A stretch of DNA of 64,000 nt from Nitrosopumilaceae archaeon. GTDB taxonomy: Archaea; Thermoproteota; Nitrososphaeria; Nitrososphaerales; Nitrosopumilaceae. Both the position numbers and the translations under genes were made by a program. Numbering within the stretch: the first letter of the stretch is position 1; each line of letters starts with the position of its first letter. This document shows positions 1 to 8,144 of the stretch, one piece after another. The notes beneath the pieces were generated by a model. The model did no database searches. It saw only the letters and a list, made by a program, of their open reading frames with translations, and was not told the DNA's origin. Location: contig JANQNN010000017.1 in NCBI GenBank assembly GCA_028279545.1, positions 59,294-123,293 on the forward strand. The letters are read 5' to 3'.

Positions 1-120
1 ATAGATTTAGAGAGGGCCCTTAAAGGGAGATTCGTTACTTGTAATGTACAATATAGAGATTCAAAGACGGATGCCTTGGTGTGTAATATTTTTGTTCAAA
101 ATCCACCTGAAGGATTTTAG
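1..120 (+). CDS. C-terminal end of an unrecognised protein (partial)
   Basis: The window opens inside an open frame that gives 39 residues and ends at a TAG at 118-120. The fragment is mixed polar and hydrophobic, contains two Cys residues and ends in N-P-P-E-G-F. It is too short to assign a family. It converges on the large secreted protein gene that ends at 145, with only 24 bases between them. The start lies outside the window. Confidence 0.5.
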   Translation: MDLERALKGRFVTCNVQYRDSKTDALVCNIFVQNPPEGF

Positions 121-144
121 GATTTTAAATTTTTAAAAAAAAGA

Positions 145-2562
145 TTAATGCCATCTGGCTTGTTTGGACATTTCATCTAGTACATTTTGAGCCAAGTGTT
201 CTTGAATTATCATTTCCTGTATTACTTCTTCTGTAATTCTCTCAGTAATTGTAAACTCGTATGAGAAACTATCAGGTAATTCTGATACCAATGAACTTGC
301 ATCAAATATGTCGGATGCTCTGTTTTGTTCATAGTTTACTATCTTTCCAAATTCAGAGTGTACCCGTGTAAATGCATTTCCTCCATCTTGGAATCGCTCA
401 AATGATGGGTTTATTTGCTTGAATGAACCAAATGAGTTCATCTCAAATATTCTACCATCTGAAGTACTCCAAAAGTCACTGTACTTTTGGTTTTGTGTAA
501 CTTCGATTAAGCCTTCTCCTTTAGTTGGAGATGCAATTAGTTTAGTTACCATTGGATTAAGTGAATCGCCCGATATATCAAATCCGTCGTTGAGATAGGT
601 TGTTTGGTCTCGTAGTTTAAAGTCCATAGCCTTTATAGCCATTACATCGTCTTTTAGTGGTTCTAAGAACACTGCAGACATGGTAGTAGTATCACATCTC
701 AACTCAGTATCAGCATCAAGACACTTTGATTTTTGGTGAGTAATTCGTAGAGTATCTCTGTCAATTACTTCGGTATCTTGAAGAACCTTAATCTCTTCTA
801 TTTTGTTGTCGTTATCAAACCACACCTCAACTCTTAATTCTGCTAAGTGACCAAGACCTACTTGAGGAACTCCAAAGAGGAATTCTTGAACCTTTAGAGC
901 CTTGTCAGCATAAACTGTTGCTGCAAATGAGTTTACAGTTCCAATTTCGATTTTTTGTTGATCAAAGGGAGTGTGGTGGTTATCAGTTATGGTAAATGTA
1001 TTTGCATTAAATTCAAAACCATTGTCTACCATCAAAGTTCCACGTGTTTCATGGTTGATTCCAAATGTTGGTCTTGTATCCCATTCATTATCACCAGTTG
1101 ATGATTCACACATATCGCCAATTCCATTTCCGTTTGTGTCAATTTGTTCTGGATTGGCAACATTTGGACAGTTGTCAAACTCATCTGGTATTGGGTCAGA
1201 ATCAGAGTTTAATTTATCATCAATTATTATTGTACATAATAGTGAATCTCCAGCACCTATTGAGACCATGCTAGAAGCAGCCCGTAAATCATCAACACAT
1301 GACCATTCTCCAAAATCAAAATAGTTTGACCCTGTTGCGCTAAGAGAATACGTACCTGGAACTATACCGTCACCACTTTCAACAATTGGTCCGGGACCTG
1401 AGAAATCTATTGGTCCATCAGCTGATAATACAAAGTCTCCTGGTGTGGCTACTCCATTATCATCTAGTACTAGTATCATTTGCAATGTTAAACCTGCTGC
1501 AATATCATCATTGGTTATTGTACATGTGTATTCTTCTCCTAGCTCTGCCACAAAATTACAATCACCCAAACCACCATCGCCTGCATAAGTCAAAGATGGA
1601 TTCTCGGTTACTACAGTTTCACCTGCATCAATGGTAATAGTAACACCCTCACCAGAGGCTCCAGCAAAACTAGTTGAGTCAAATAATGGGTTTGAGACAT
1701 TAATTGTAAAGTCAGAAGGCACTGCAGTACCGCCATTATCATTTACTACATTTTTAATTACTGTTAGAGTTGGTGGGTCTCCTTGTAATGGCTTGTCTTC
1801 TAATAAGATATTAGTTGTTACTATAAAGGTAGAAGCCGTAGTGTGACGTTCTGCAAAGAAAAGGTCAAAGGTATAGGTTTCTCCAGGAGTTAGTCCCAAG
1901 GTATCCAAGTTAACAAAACCAGGTAAAGCACCATGAAGTCCACCCAAATCAATTACCAATTCTCCATTAATGAAAACAAAGGCATCATCATTTGCAAGTA
2001 TTGAGAAGGTTTCACCACCTAGATATGTAAAGGTAGAATGTTGTTCAAAAGTAAAAGAATAGTTGTGTGGTCTATCTTGATTTCCAAAGTGTGAACCTGA
2101 TTCACAAATTGGGGATTCTTCATCGATTGGATAAAATGCAGGAGCAGAATATTGATACATTAAGGGAAGATCAGAAATTTTTGATAAAGTAAGAGTACAA
2201 TCACCAGAACTGTTTACCCCTTCAACATCATTATACCATTGATTAAAGTCTGTTTCATTTGTTGTTGTTGGGTTTCCAGCAGGACCCGTGTAAACTGGTT
2301 TACCATCTACTCCAAGAGTACTTTCGACAATGCCGGGGTCAAGTAAAATTGGAGTGTCTTCAAAGTTTGGATGATCAATGCATGAACCAGGAATTGCAGG
2401 TTCACAAAAGTCTCTTATTGTTCCACCAAAAGGAATTTCCTCAGGTACTGCAACTCCTGCAAAAGCAGGAACTGCTAATCCAGAAACAATAACCAAAGCT
2501 AAAGTTCCCATTAAGAGTTTAGACAAATTGTTTAGTATCTTTGAATCGGTTTTTTCTTTCAT
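145..2562 (-). CDS. Secreted fibro-slime / thrombospondin-type-3 repeat surface protein
   Basis: This is an exported protein of about 805 residues. The ATG at 2562 is preferred over a frame that opens 39 codons earlier, because it places a classical signal peptide (hydrophobic core ending near A-F-A-G) at the N-terminus. Residues about 95-250 contain a fibro-slime/PA14-like lectin fold, with the motif ILANDDAFVFINGELVIDLG followed by GLHG. Residues about 265-450 look like two beta-sandwich repeats with T-I-x-N-D-D ends. Residues about 455-490 carry Asp-rich thrombospondin type 3 calcium repeats (D-x-D-x-D and D-N-C-P). The C-terminal 300 residues are unassigned. An adhesive or cell-envelope role is inferred from the domains. 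No C-terminal anchor was seen. Confidence 0.8.
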   Translation of the reverse strand: MKEKTDSKILNNLSKLLMGTLALVIVSGLAVPAFAGVAVPEEIPFGGTIRDFCEPAIPGSCIDHPNFEDTPILLDPGIVESTLGVDGKPVYTGPAGNPTTTNETDFNQWYNDVEGVNSSGDCTLTLSKISDLPLMYQYSAPAFYPIDEESPICESGSHFGNQDRPHNYSFTFEQHSTFTYLGGETFSILANDDAFVFINGELVIDLGGLHGALPGFVNLDTLGLTPGETYTFDLFFAERHTTASTFIVTTNILLEDKPLQGDPPTLTVIKNVVNDNGGTAVPSDFTINVSNPLFDSTSFAGASGEGVTITIDAGETVVTENPSLTYAGDGGLGDCNFVAELGEEYTCTITNDDIAAGLTLQMILVLDDNGVATPGDFVLSADGPIDFSGPGPIVESGDGIVPGTYSLSATGSNYFDFGEWSCVDDLRAASSMVSIGAGDSLLCTIIIDDKLNSDSDPIPDEFDNCPNVANPEQIDTNGNGIGDMCESSTGDNEWDTRPTFGINHETRGTLMVDNGFEFNANTFTITDNHHTPFDQQKIEIGTVNSFAATVYADKALKVQEFLFGVPQVGLGHLAELRVEVWFDNDNKIEEIKVLQDTEVIDRDTLRITHQKSKCLDADTELRCDTTTMSAVFLEPLKDDVMAIKAMDFKLRDQTTYLNDGFDISGDSLNPMVTKLIASPTKGEGLIEVTQNQKYSDFWSTSDGRIFEMNSFGSFKQINPSFERFQDGGNAFTRVHSEFGKIVNYEQNRASDIFDASSLVSELPDSFSYEFTITERITEEVIQEMIIQEHLAQNVLDEMSKQARWH

Positions 2563-2975
2563 TTGAATCTGTATTTTGAAAAGACACACAAATAGTATTA
2601 AGGGTATTTTTATGTCACACAAATTTTTTACACATTTAGGAAATTTACAGGTATAAATCCGTATGGTGTTATTTTTCATTGTTACAACATTTTAAAAAAT
2701 ATTTTTTTCGTAAGAAATTACGTTTAAAAAATATTTTTTCATTTGATAAAAAATTTTTTAAATCATTTGTTTTCATTTTGCAAATTTTCTTAAAAAAAAT
2801 ATTTCTGAATCTATGAAAAAATCTTTTTTTGGTTGATAAAAAATATTTAAATTCTAATTAAAACTATTTTTTTTAAACTAAATTAGGAATCAATTCTTAA
2901 CGGAAAATAACAAAAATATCTTTAAAAATACAACATTCCTAATATATTATAAACTCCAATGAAATTTGAATAACA
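2563..2975. promoter_or_regulatory. Divergent intergenic region, extremely AT-rich
   Basis: These 413 bases separate the fibro-slime gene from the divergent small membrane protein gene. They hold no convincing gene. The block TTTAAAAAATATTTTTT occurs twice, about 34 bases apart, near 2692 and 2726, flanking a CGTAAGAAATTACG palindrome. A TATA-like TTTAAAAATA at 2921-2930 and a TATATTATAAAC near 2942-2953 are both possible promoter elements for the plus-strand gene. Confidence 0.5.
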
Positions 2976-3257
2976 TTGGTATTGGTGGATAAAAAAATCC
3001 TGTTTGGAGGCTTGGCAATGGTTATCACAGGCTTGATTCTGCTTGCCATTATTAATGCAAATACGCCTATTGGACAACCTGGAATGAGTGAGGAAGAAAT
3101 TATCGACCTTCTTACACAAGAACAGGAAAATAAAGATATGAACACTTTGGCCAGTATATTGACTGGTGTTGGGTTTTTACTTGTTTTAATTAGTTTTGGG
3201 GCCAGAAGAAGAAATAAAGAAAGTTCAAAAAAAGAAGAAAAAAAACCTCAAACCTAA
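2976..3257 (+). CDS. Small two-helix membrane protein
   Basis: The protein has up to 93 residues and two hydrophobic segments, at about residues 8-27 and 60-76. An acidic stretch lies between them, and the C-terminal tail is very Lys/Glu-rich and presumably cytoplasmic. TTG codons at 2976 and 2982 and a GTG at 2985 are all possible starts. Starting with V-D-K-K at 2985 is the most compact choice. No family was recognised. Proteins of this plan are common in Nitrosopumilus-type genomes, but a function cannot be inferred. Confidence 0.65.
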   Translation: MVLVDKKILFGGLAMVITGLILLAIINANTPIGQPGMSEEEIIDLLTQEQENKDMNTLASILTGVGFLLVLISFGARRRNKESSKKEEKKPQT

Positions 3258-3296
3258 ATTCAAACCTTTTAACCAAAAAAAGAAATAGAAAACATA

Positions 3297-3605
3297 TTGA
3301 TTCATGCAGAAATTAGTATTTATCCCATAGGGACTTCAAATACGAGTTCCAGTTTCTACATTGCCAAGAGTATTGAATCCATTCAAGATATTGAAGGGAT
3401 TAGATATGAAATTAATCCCATGGGAACAGTTTTAGAATCAAATAGCTTCGAAAAAATTTATGATGCCTCTAAATCCATGTTGGAAGTAGTCCACAATCTA
3501 GGCGTAAAAAGAGTAGAAATAATACTAAAAATTGATTCAAGAATAGGCCAAAATAAAAAAATGGAAGAAAAAATTGAATCAGTAAAAAAGCATCTAAAAC
3601 AATAA
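3297..3605 (+). CDS. MTH1187/YkoF-like thiamine-binding family protein (UPF0045)
   Basis: The 102-residue protein starts at a TTG. It begins with the beta strand I-H-A-E-I-S-I-Y-P-I-G-T and continues with the family pattern G-I-R-Y-E-I-N-P-M-G-T-V-L-E. This matches the ferredoxin-like MTH1187/UPF0045 family, in which some members bind thiamine or related ligands. The length is that of the whole family domain. Ligand and role here are unproven. It converges on mqnE nine bases downstream. Confidence 0.8.
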   Translation: MIHAEISIYPIGTSNTSSSFYIAKSIESIQDIEGIRYEINPMGTVLESNSFEKIYDASKSMLEVVHNLGVKRVEIILKIDSRIGQNKKMEEKIESVKKHLKQ

Positions 3606-3614
3606 TTATCGAGG

Positions 3615-4712
3615 CTAAAATTTTCTAATTTCATTAAAAAAGGTGTCGCGCTGAATCGGGGTTCTGCCAATTTCTTTAACTAAAATTTCAAGTTCTTGAA
3701 GCGAAGAAGCCGTAGGTTTTCCTGCTGCTCGATATACTTCTTCTGAAAAGGCCGTTCCTACCAAATCACTTCCTCCATTTGATAGAGCAACTTGGGCAAG
3801 TTTTTTCCCAAATGGTACCCAATAAACGGAAATATTATTCAAAACGTTTGCCAACATCAATCTTGATACCGCAATAACCTTTAGGTCATAAACAGATGAG
3901 CACTCATTGTTCACTAAATGTTCTTTTTCAAGTTCGGTGTTATCCAAGCTGAATTTTAGTGGGATCAAAGTTATAAAACCGCCAGTCTTTTTTTGTAATT
4001 CACGGATTTTTATTAAATGATCAATTATGTGTTCAGGTTTTTCAATATGACCATATAGCATTGTAACATTGCTTTTAATTCCCAGACTATGAGCTACTTC
4101 AATTGTATCCAGCCACTCTTGTCCAGTACATTTTCCTCTTGCAATTTTGGGCCTTATTTCGGGATGAAACAATTCAGCACCACCTCCTGGCATTGAATCC
4201 AATCCTGCCTCTTTGAGTCTAGATAAAATTTCTTTTGTAGAATTTTTTGTTAATTTTGACAAGAAAAATATTTCAGCAGCCGTTAATGCCTTTATCTTCA
4301 ATTCAGGATGATTTTTTTTAATTATCCTCATCATATTTTCATAATAGTCAATTCCGAGTCGTGGATGAAACCCTCCAACGATATGAACTTCTGTTGCACC
4401 CATCTGTTTAGCAATACCCACTCTTTGCTCAATTTGTTCAGCACTCAGAGTGTAAGCGTCTTTTTCTCCTTCTTTCCTATAAAATGCACACATTTGACAA
4501 CTTGCTGCACAAACATTTGTGTAATTCATATAGTATGATGCTGTGAAAGATACCTCATCTCCAACCAAATTTTTTCTAATATAATCTGCAGTTGCACCCA
4601 AAACGTGAAGATTGTCATAATTCATTAACTCCAAACCATCTTCCATAGTTAGCTCCTTTCCTGAAATAGCCTTATCAAGGGCTTCACAGTCTCGCACTAA
4701 TTGGTTTAACAC
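3615..4712 (-). CDS. mqnE: Aminofutalosine synthase-like radical SAM enzyme (MqnE family)
   Basis: The 365-residue enzyme carries the radical SAM cluster Cys68-x3-Cys72-x2-Cys75 in N-V-C-A-A-S-C-Q-M-C-A-F. The motif E-V-H-I-V-G-G-F-H-P and the signature GLDSMPGGGAELF, followed later by T-M-L-Y-G-H, fit MqnE, which makes aminofutalosine in the futalosine route to menaquinone. CofH and MqnC are close relatives and remain alternatives, but MqnC usually has P-G-A-G-A-E and CofH P-G-T-A-A-E at this place. Ammonia-oxidising archaea contain menaquinones, so the assignment fits. The gene starts at GTG 4712, and an upstream GAATATATCC near 4740 would suit a leaderless transcript. No other menaquinone gene is in the window. 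Confidence 0.75.
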   Translation of the reverse strand: MLNQLVRDCEALDKAISGKELTMEDGLELMNYDNLHVLGATADYIRKNLVGDEVSFTASYYMNYTNVCAASCQMCAFYRKEGEKDAYTLSAEQIEQRVGIAKQMGATEVHIVGGFHPRLGIDYYENMMRIIKKNHPELKIKALTAAEIFFLSKLTKNSTKEILSRLKEAGLDSMPGGGAELFHPEIRPKIARGKCTGQEWLDTIEVAHSLGIKSNVTMLYGHIEKPEHIIDHLIKIRELQKKTGGFITLIPLKFSLDNTELEKEHLVNNECSSVYDLKVIAVSRLMLANVLNNISVYWVPFGKKLAQVALSNGGSDLVGTAFSEEVYRAAGKPTASSLQELEILVKEIGRTPIQRDTFFNEIRKF

Positions 4713-4793
4713 AAATTTTTCTCATTCTTTATGGATATATTCCTTAACCGCCAAAAAATCAAGGAATAAGTAGGCTCAAAATTAAAGATTATC

Positions 4794-4967
4794 ATGGTTT
4801 TACCACTTGTAGATGAAGATAAACCAAAATGCTATTTGTGTCATGAAAGATTTGAGTCCATAGAGAAGTTAAGAGAACACCAAAATTCACAACACAGGGA
4901 TTTCTTTGAAACTCACAAAAAACAGGAAAAAAGAGAACCTGCTCCTGGAGATGTTACGGTATTTTAG
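4794..4967 (+). CDS. Small C2H2-type zinc finger protein
   Basis: A 57-residue protein starts at ATG 4794. Its N-terminal half holds C-Y-L-C-H-E-R-F followed by L-R-E-H-Q-N-S-Q-H, a single classical C-x2-C-x12-H-x4-H finger. The tail is basic, then acidic. Single-finger proteins of this size are frequent in archaea and could bind nucleic acid or protein, but the target is unknown. Its 3' end overlaps the convergent TPR gene by 14 bases. It is divergent from mqnE. Confidence 0.8.
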   Translation: MVLPLVDEDKPKCYLCHERFESIEKLREHQNSQHRDFFETHKKQEKREPAPGDVTVF

Positions 4968-5448
4968 TTTTAGATTCCTTTAACAGGTTTTGGGTTTGTT
5001 TTTTACTAATATAGGCAAGATCATAATTTTTGTCAATTTTTAAAGCATATTTGAAATGTTTTAAGGCGTCTGGCAACTGGCCTAATTCTCCTAGAGAGAG
5101 TCCCTTGTAGGCAAAAGCCATAGCACATTTTTTATCAATTTTAATGGCCATATCATAACAAGCAATAGCTTCCGGGTATTTTTCCAAAGTATGAAGTGCA
5201 GAACCTTTGTTTATTAAAGCATCCAAATTTTCTGAATTTATTTTCAAAGCTTTATCATAGAATTTTATTGATTGTTTTACTCTTCCAAGATTTTGTAGTG
5301 TGACGCCTTTATCGATTAATGTGTTAGAATCTTGAGGATACTTTTTTAGAATTGAATCATATAATTTCAAGGCCTCGGAATAATTTCCATCTTCACACAA
5401 CTCAAATGCCTGAGACCTCATGTTTTCAATTTTTTCTTCCAATATCAT
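4954..5448 (-). CDS. Tetratricopeptide repeat protein (cytoplasmic)
   Basis: The 164 residues contain about four consecutive TPR units of the form A-L-x-x-Y-D-x-x-L-x-x-x-P and G-x-x-L-x-x-L-G. There is no signal peptide or membrane segment, so a cytoplasmic scaffold is likely. It is one of several TPR genes in the window (also at 6258 and in the 38-43 kb cluster). The partner is unknown. Its last codons overlap the end of the convergent zinc finger gene. Confidence 0.85.
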   Translation of the reverse strand: MILEEKIENMRSQAFELCEDGNYSEALKLYDSILKKYPQDSNTLIDKGVTLQNLGRVKQSIKFYDKALKINSENLDALINKGSALHTLEKYPEAIACYDMAIKIDKKCAMAFAYKGLSLGELGQLPDALKHFKYALKIDKNYDLAYISKKQTQNLLKESKTKIP

Positions 5449-5590
5449 AGAATAATATTTCGTAAATAATATAGGTTAAACGAGTGAATCTCCGTTATGG
5501 TAAATGGTGTATCTTTTGAATAATACAAGGTTTAAGTCAAAGGATTAGTATTCTGAAGGATAAAATGAAAAAATTTACTAGTTTTTTCGA

Positions 5591-6151
5591 CTAGTCATAC
5601 AGCATTAGGTCTTTTTCTTCAAGCAAGCTATGGAGATTATTTACAGACCGATAAACATCCTTTTCAGTTTTAGCTCCCGTGCAAACCAATTTTCCTGAAG
5701 AAAATATCAGAATTACAGTTTTAGGATCAACCATTCTATGAATCAACCCAGGAAATTGTTCAGGTTCATACATACTTCTAGGCACGGTTCTAGCGGCTTT
5801 TTCAAGATGGACCTTTCCACCCAGGTTAATTGAAGATACAATATTTTGTACCGTAACAACTGCGTCTTTTTTGATACTGATTCTACCTTTTCGCAGTTTT
5901 TCAACAACTGTTTTTACAGCCTTTCTTGCCATTTCCTCAGATTTTGAGCCTGTACACACCATCTTACCGGTCCTAAAAAGGAGCGTGGCCGTTTTTGGGG
6001 ATTTTATTCGAAATACTGCTCCAGGGAACTGATCAGGATTGTATTCAACATCTGGAAATTTTTCTTGTATTTTACTAAGATCTAATTTTTGATCTATAGT
6101 AGCTGATGCCACAACATTTACTATTTCAATTATTGGTGTAGTGAATGTCAC
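5591..6151 (-). CDS. tbp: TATA-box-binding protein TBP
   Basis: This is the archaeal general transcription factor that binds TATA boxes and recruits TFB. Two direct repeats of the TBP fold are visible: the first has F-P-G-A-V-F-R and L-L-F-R-T-G-K-M-V-C-T-G, the second F-P-G-L-I-H-R and I-L-I-F-S-S-G-K-L-V-C-T-G. The frame is open to 6199, but the 5' part contains a TATA-like TTTAAATAT at 6173-6181. GTG 6151 lies about 26 bases after it and gives the usual short N-terminus (V-T-F-T-T-P-I-I-E-I-V-N-V-V-A-S), so 6151 is chosen as a leaderless start. The length from there, about 186 residues, is typical. Confidence 0.93.
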   Translation of the reverse strand: MTFTTPIIEIVNVVASATIDQKLDLSKIQEKFPDVEYNPDQFPGAVFRIKSPKTATLLFRTGKMVCTGSKSEEMARKAVKTVVEKLRKGRISIKKDAVVTVQNIVSSINLGGKVHLEKAARTVPRSMYEPEQFPGLIHRMVDPKTVILIFSSGKLVCTGAKTEKDVYRSVNNLHSLLEEKDLMLYD

Positions 6152-6172
6152 AAAATTTCTGTCAAGAGAACC

Positions 6173-6181
6173 ATATTTAAA
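6173..6181 (-). promoter_or_regulatory. TATA box of the TBP gene
   Basis: TTTAAATAT on the minus strand is centred about 26 bases before GTG 6151, the spacing expected for an archaeal TATA box and a leaderless mRNA. It lies inside the longer open frame, which argues against the longer start. Confidence 0.6.
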
Positions 6182-6257
6182 TAAATTTAAAATAACCAAA
6201 TGAAAAAATGATCTCTCAATTTAATAGAATATTGGCAAAAACATCTAAAATTTTGTG

Positions 6258-6488
6258 TCAAGAAGAATTTCTATCTCGGGGATCAATTTCCAAAGATTTT
6301 TGAAAACACTCGTTTGCTTCTTCATATCTTCCCATGCTTCTTAGGGAGATTCCCTTGAAATTCCATAATTCTGAATTATTTTGATTTAACCTGAGAGCTT
6401 GCTCAAAAAATCTTAGCGCTTCTTCGTATTGGCTGTTTTCAAGATAATTTTTTCCTTTTTCCACAAGGTCTGATATGTCCACCAACAT
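6258..6488 (-). CDS. Short TPR protein
   Basis: The 76-residue protein holds about two TPR units: residues 8-35 with Y-L-E-N-S-Q-Y-E-E-A-L-R-F-F-E-Q-A-L and residues 42-70 with G-R-Y-E-E-A-N-E-C-F-Q-K-S-L-E-I-D-P. It has no signal sequence. It sits upstream of tbp on the same strand with its own spacing, so cotranscription is uncertain. A small protein-interaction adaptor is the most that can be said. Confidence 0.75.
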   Translation of the reverse strand: MLVDISDLVEKGKNYLENSQYEEALRFFEQALRLNQNNSELWNFKGISLRSMGRYEEANECFQKSLEIDPRDRNSS

Positions 6489-6612
6489 TCTATTTTAGGA
6501 ATTAACGGTTTTAAACCTGATAGAATAAAAAGATAAAATTAACTGAAATTTTCCTAAAAAATAAACAAGTATTTAAAAAAAATATGAAAATTTAAATTGA
6601 TTTTTACTTTAT

Positions 6613-7062
6613 ATGAGTTTGATGGTCATAGATAAAATTGATGAAAAAATTCTAAAAAATTTAATGGTTGATGCTAGGTTGTCTGCCAGACAAATGGCCC
6701 TAAAATTGGGAATGTCGACTGTAACTGTGTTATCAAGAATTAAGAAATTGGAAAAAGAAAAAATCATCAAAGGATATACTGCCATAATTGATCACGAAAA
6801 ACTTGGATATGACCTTACTGCCATAATTGAAATCATTGCTAAAAAAGATATTATCGATATTGAAGAAAAACTTTCAAAAATTGAAAATGTATGTGGGGTA
6901 TATGACATTACTGGAAATACTGATACTATTATTGTTGCCAAATTTAAGGAAAGAAATGAATTAAGTAAATTTGTAAAAACTTTATCGTCAATGCCTAATG
7001 TAGAAAATACAATCACTCATGTAGTTCTAAATACTGCAAAAGAAGATTTCAGAATTACCTAA
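6613..7062 (+). CDS. Lrp/AsnC family transcriptional regulator
   Basis: The 149 residues have an N-terminal winged helix-turn-helix: D-E-K-I-L-K-N-L-M-V-D-A-R-L-S-A-R-Q and M-S-T-V-T-V-L-S-R-I-K-K-L-E. A RAM/AsnC effector domain follows from about residue 65, with C-G-V-Y-D-I-T-G-N-T-D in the place of the family G-x-x-D motif. Such proteins act as octamers that sense amino acids or related ligands. The ligand here is unknown. The membrane DnaJ gene starts five bases downstream, so the two are probably cotranscribed. Confidence 0.9.
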   Translation: MSLMVIDKIDEKILKNLMVDARLSARQMALKLGMSTVTVLSRIKKLEKEKIIKGYTAIIDHEKLGYDLTAIIEIIAKKDIIDIEEKLSKIENVCGVYDITGNTDTIIVAKFKERNELSKFVKTLSSMPNVENTITHVVLNTAKEDFRIT

Positions 7063-7066
7063 GAAA

Positions 7067-7627
7067 ATGAAAAAAATAATTGTATTTGTTATTTCAATCA
7101 TATTCACTGGAGGAGTCTCCAGTGTAATGGCCCAAGAAGATTCAAACTCAAATTTAGAATACACTATGACAAGCGAAGAAAGTATTTTGTTGTTTGGAGG
7201 ATTTGCCATTGCAGTGATAGGAATTTTCTTGTTTCTTGCTCGGGATTCTATTTTAAGAAGAAAAACGCAATATGATAAACAAGAGTTTGAATCAAAAAAA
7301 GACAAAACTTTTGAAAAATACCATTCAGATTGGACTGATGATTATGTAGATTTTTCTCGAACAAGAATTACCGAAGAGGATACTGAATTTAGTAAGGCAG
7401 CAAAAAATTCTACACTTCCCGATTATTATAAAATATTAGGAGTTCCTCAAAATTCATCTCAAGAAGAAATTAAAAAAAGATACCGAGAATTAGCCAAAAA
7501 ATTACATCCGGATAAAAGTAAGGGTGAAAAAACCGATGACACAATGGCTGAGATTAACAAAGCCTATGAAATTTTATCAAATAAAGAACGAAAAGAAAAA
7601 TATGATAGGCATTTTAAGCCAAATTAA
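7067..7627 (+). CDS. Membrane-anchored DnaJ-domain protein
   Basis: The 186-residue protein begins with a signal-like helix (residues 3-20) and has a second hydrophobic helix at about 43-62. The C-terminal 65 residues form a J domain: D-Y-Y-K-I-L-G-V-P, then K-L-H-P-D-K-S with the HPD tripeptide, then I-N-K-A-Y-E-I-L-S. The J domain would stimulate a DnaK-type Hsp70 at the membrane. The Gly/Phe and zinc regions of canonical DnaJ are absent. It follows the Lrp regulator closely and overlaps the convergent gene by four bases. Confidence 0.85.
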   Translation: MKKIIVFVISIIFTGGVSSVMAQEDSNSNLEYTMTSEESILLFGGFAIAVIGIFLFLARDSILRRKTQYDKQEFESKKDKTFEKYHSDWTDDYVDFSRTRITEEDTEFSKAAKNSTLPDYYKILGVPQNSSQEEIKKRYRELAKKLHPDKSKGEKTDDTMAEINKAYEILSNKERKEKYDRHFKPN

Positions 7628-8028
7628 TTATTCTGTAATTTTACGATTATCATATTGAGGTCAATTTTTGAAGGGCCTTGAACACTATTTGTTAAATTAG
7701 CAAAAATTGTGAAGTCTTTGACCTTGTCTTGAAAAGTTATTTGAGTAGTTATTTTTATTTCCCTAAAATCAGTATTTGGTCCTAGCATTGTTTTTGTCAG
7801 TAAAGGGACAATAGACAAATCATTGACACTTCCTCTCAGCTTATAGGCAAACTTGTCCGAAAAATAAACACCTCCCCTTGTTGTAGGAGAATTCACTGGA
7901 GTGGGGGAATTAACAATAGAGACGTTTTCCAAAAGATACCGTTTAGTGTCTATTGAAAGGTAAAATTTTGCATTGCTTTTTTGATAGGAATTTTGCAATA
8001 AAGCGAATGAATCAGTATCTACTTCCAA
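7624..8028 (-). CDS. Conserved hypothetical protein
   Basis: The 134-residue protein starts at TTG 8028. It is predicted to be mostly beta strand and has alternating hydrophobic residues. It contains no Cys and no recognisable motif apart from a Pro/Thr-rich turn near residues 41-50. No signal peptide was seen from this start, and a stop codon lies just upstream in frame. The function is unknown. Confidence 0.6.
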   Translation of the reverse strand: MEVDTDSFALLQNSYQKSNAKFYLSIDTKRYLLENVSIVNSPTPVNSPTTRGGVYFSDKFAYKLRGSVNDLSIVPLLTKTMLGPNTDFREIKITTQITFQDKVKDFTIFANLTNSVQGPSKIDLNMIIVKLQNN

Positions 8029-8126
8029 TAAGAATTAGTAATTTTTCAATTCTTTTGAATCTTTGCCAAAATAAAACCTTCTTCAGCCTTTATTAGGAAT
8101 AGATTGTAGGTTTTTTTTGTGAAAAA

Positions 8127-8133
8127 GGAGGTT
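8127..8133 (+). promoter_or_regulatory. Strong Shine-Dalgarno site deciding the sulfatase start
   Basis: GGAGGTT lies 11 bases before the TTG at 8145. Most genes in this window lack such a site. It supports TTG 8145 as the true start of the sulfatase, which has no ATG nearby. Confidence 0.6.
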
Positions 8134-8144
8134 ATTTTTGAATT

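Noticed and set aside
2563..2679. Longer start of the fibro-slime protein at 2679
   Set aside because: The extra 39 residues are hydrophobic and Cys-rich without a sensible signal, and ATG 2562 gives a classical signal peptide.
2690..2760. Repeated TTTAAAAAATATTTTTT as a possible mobile element or CRISPR
   Set aside because: Only two copies, low complexity and no spacer structure. It is explained by an AT-rich promoter region.
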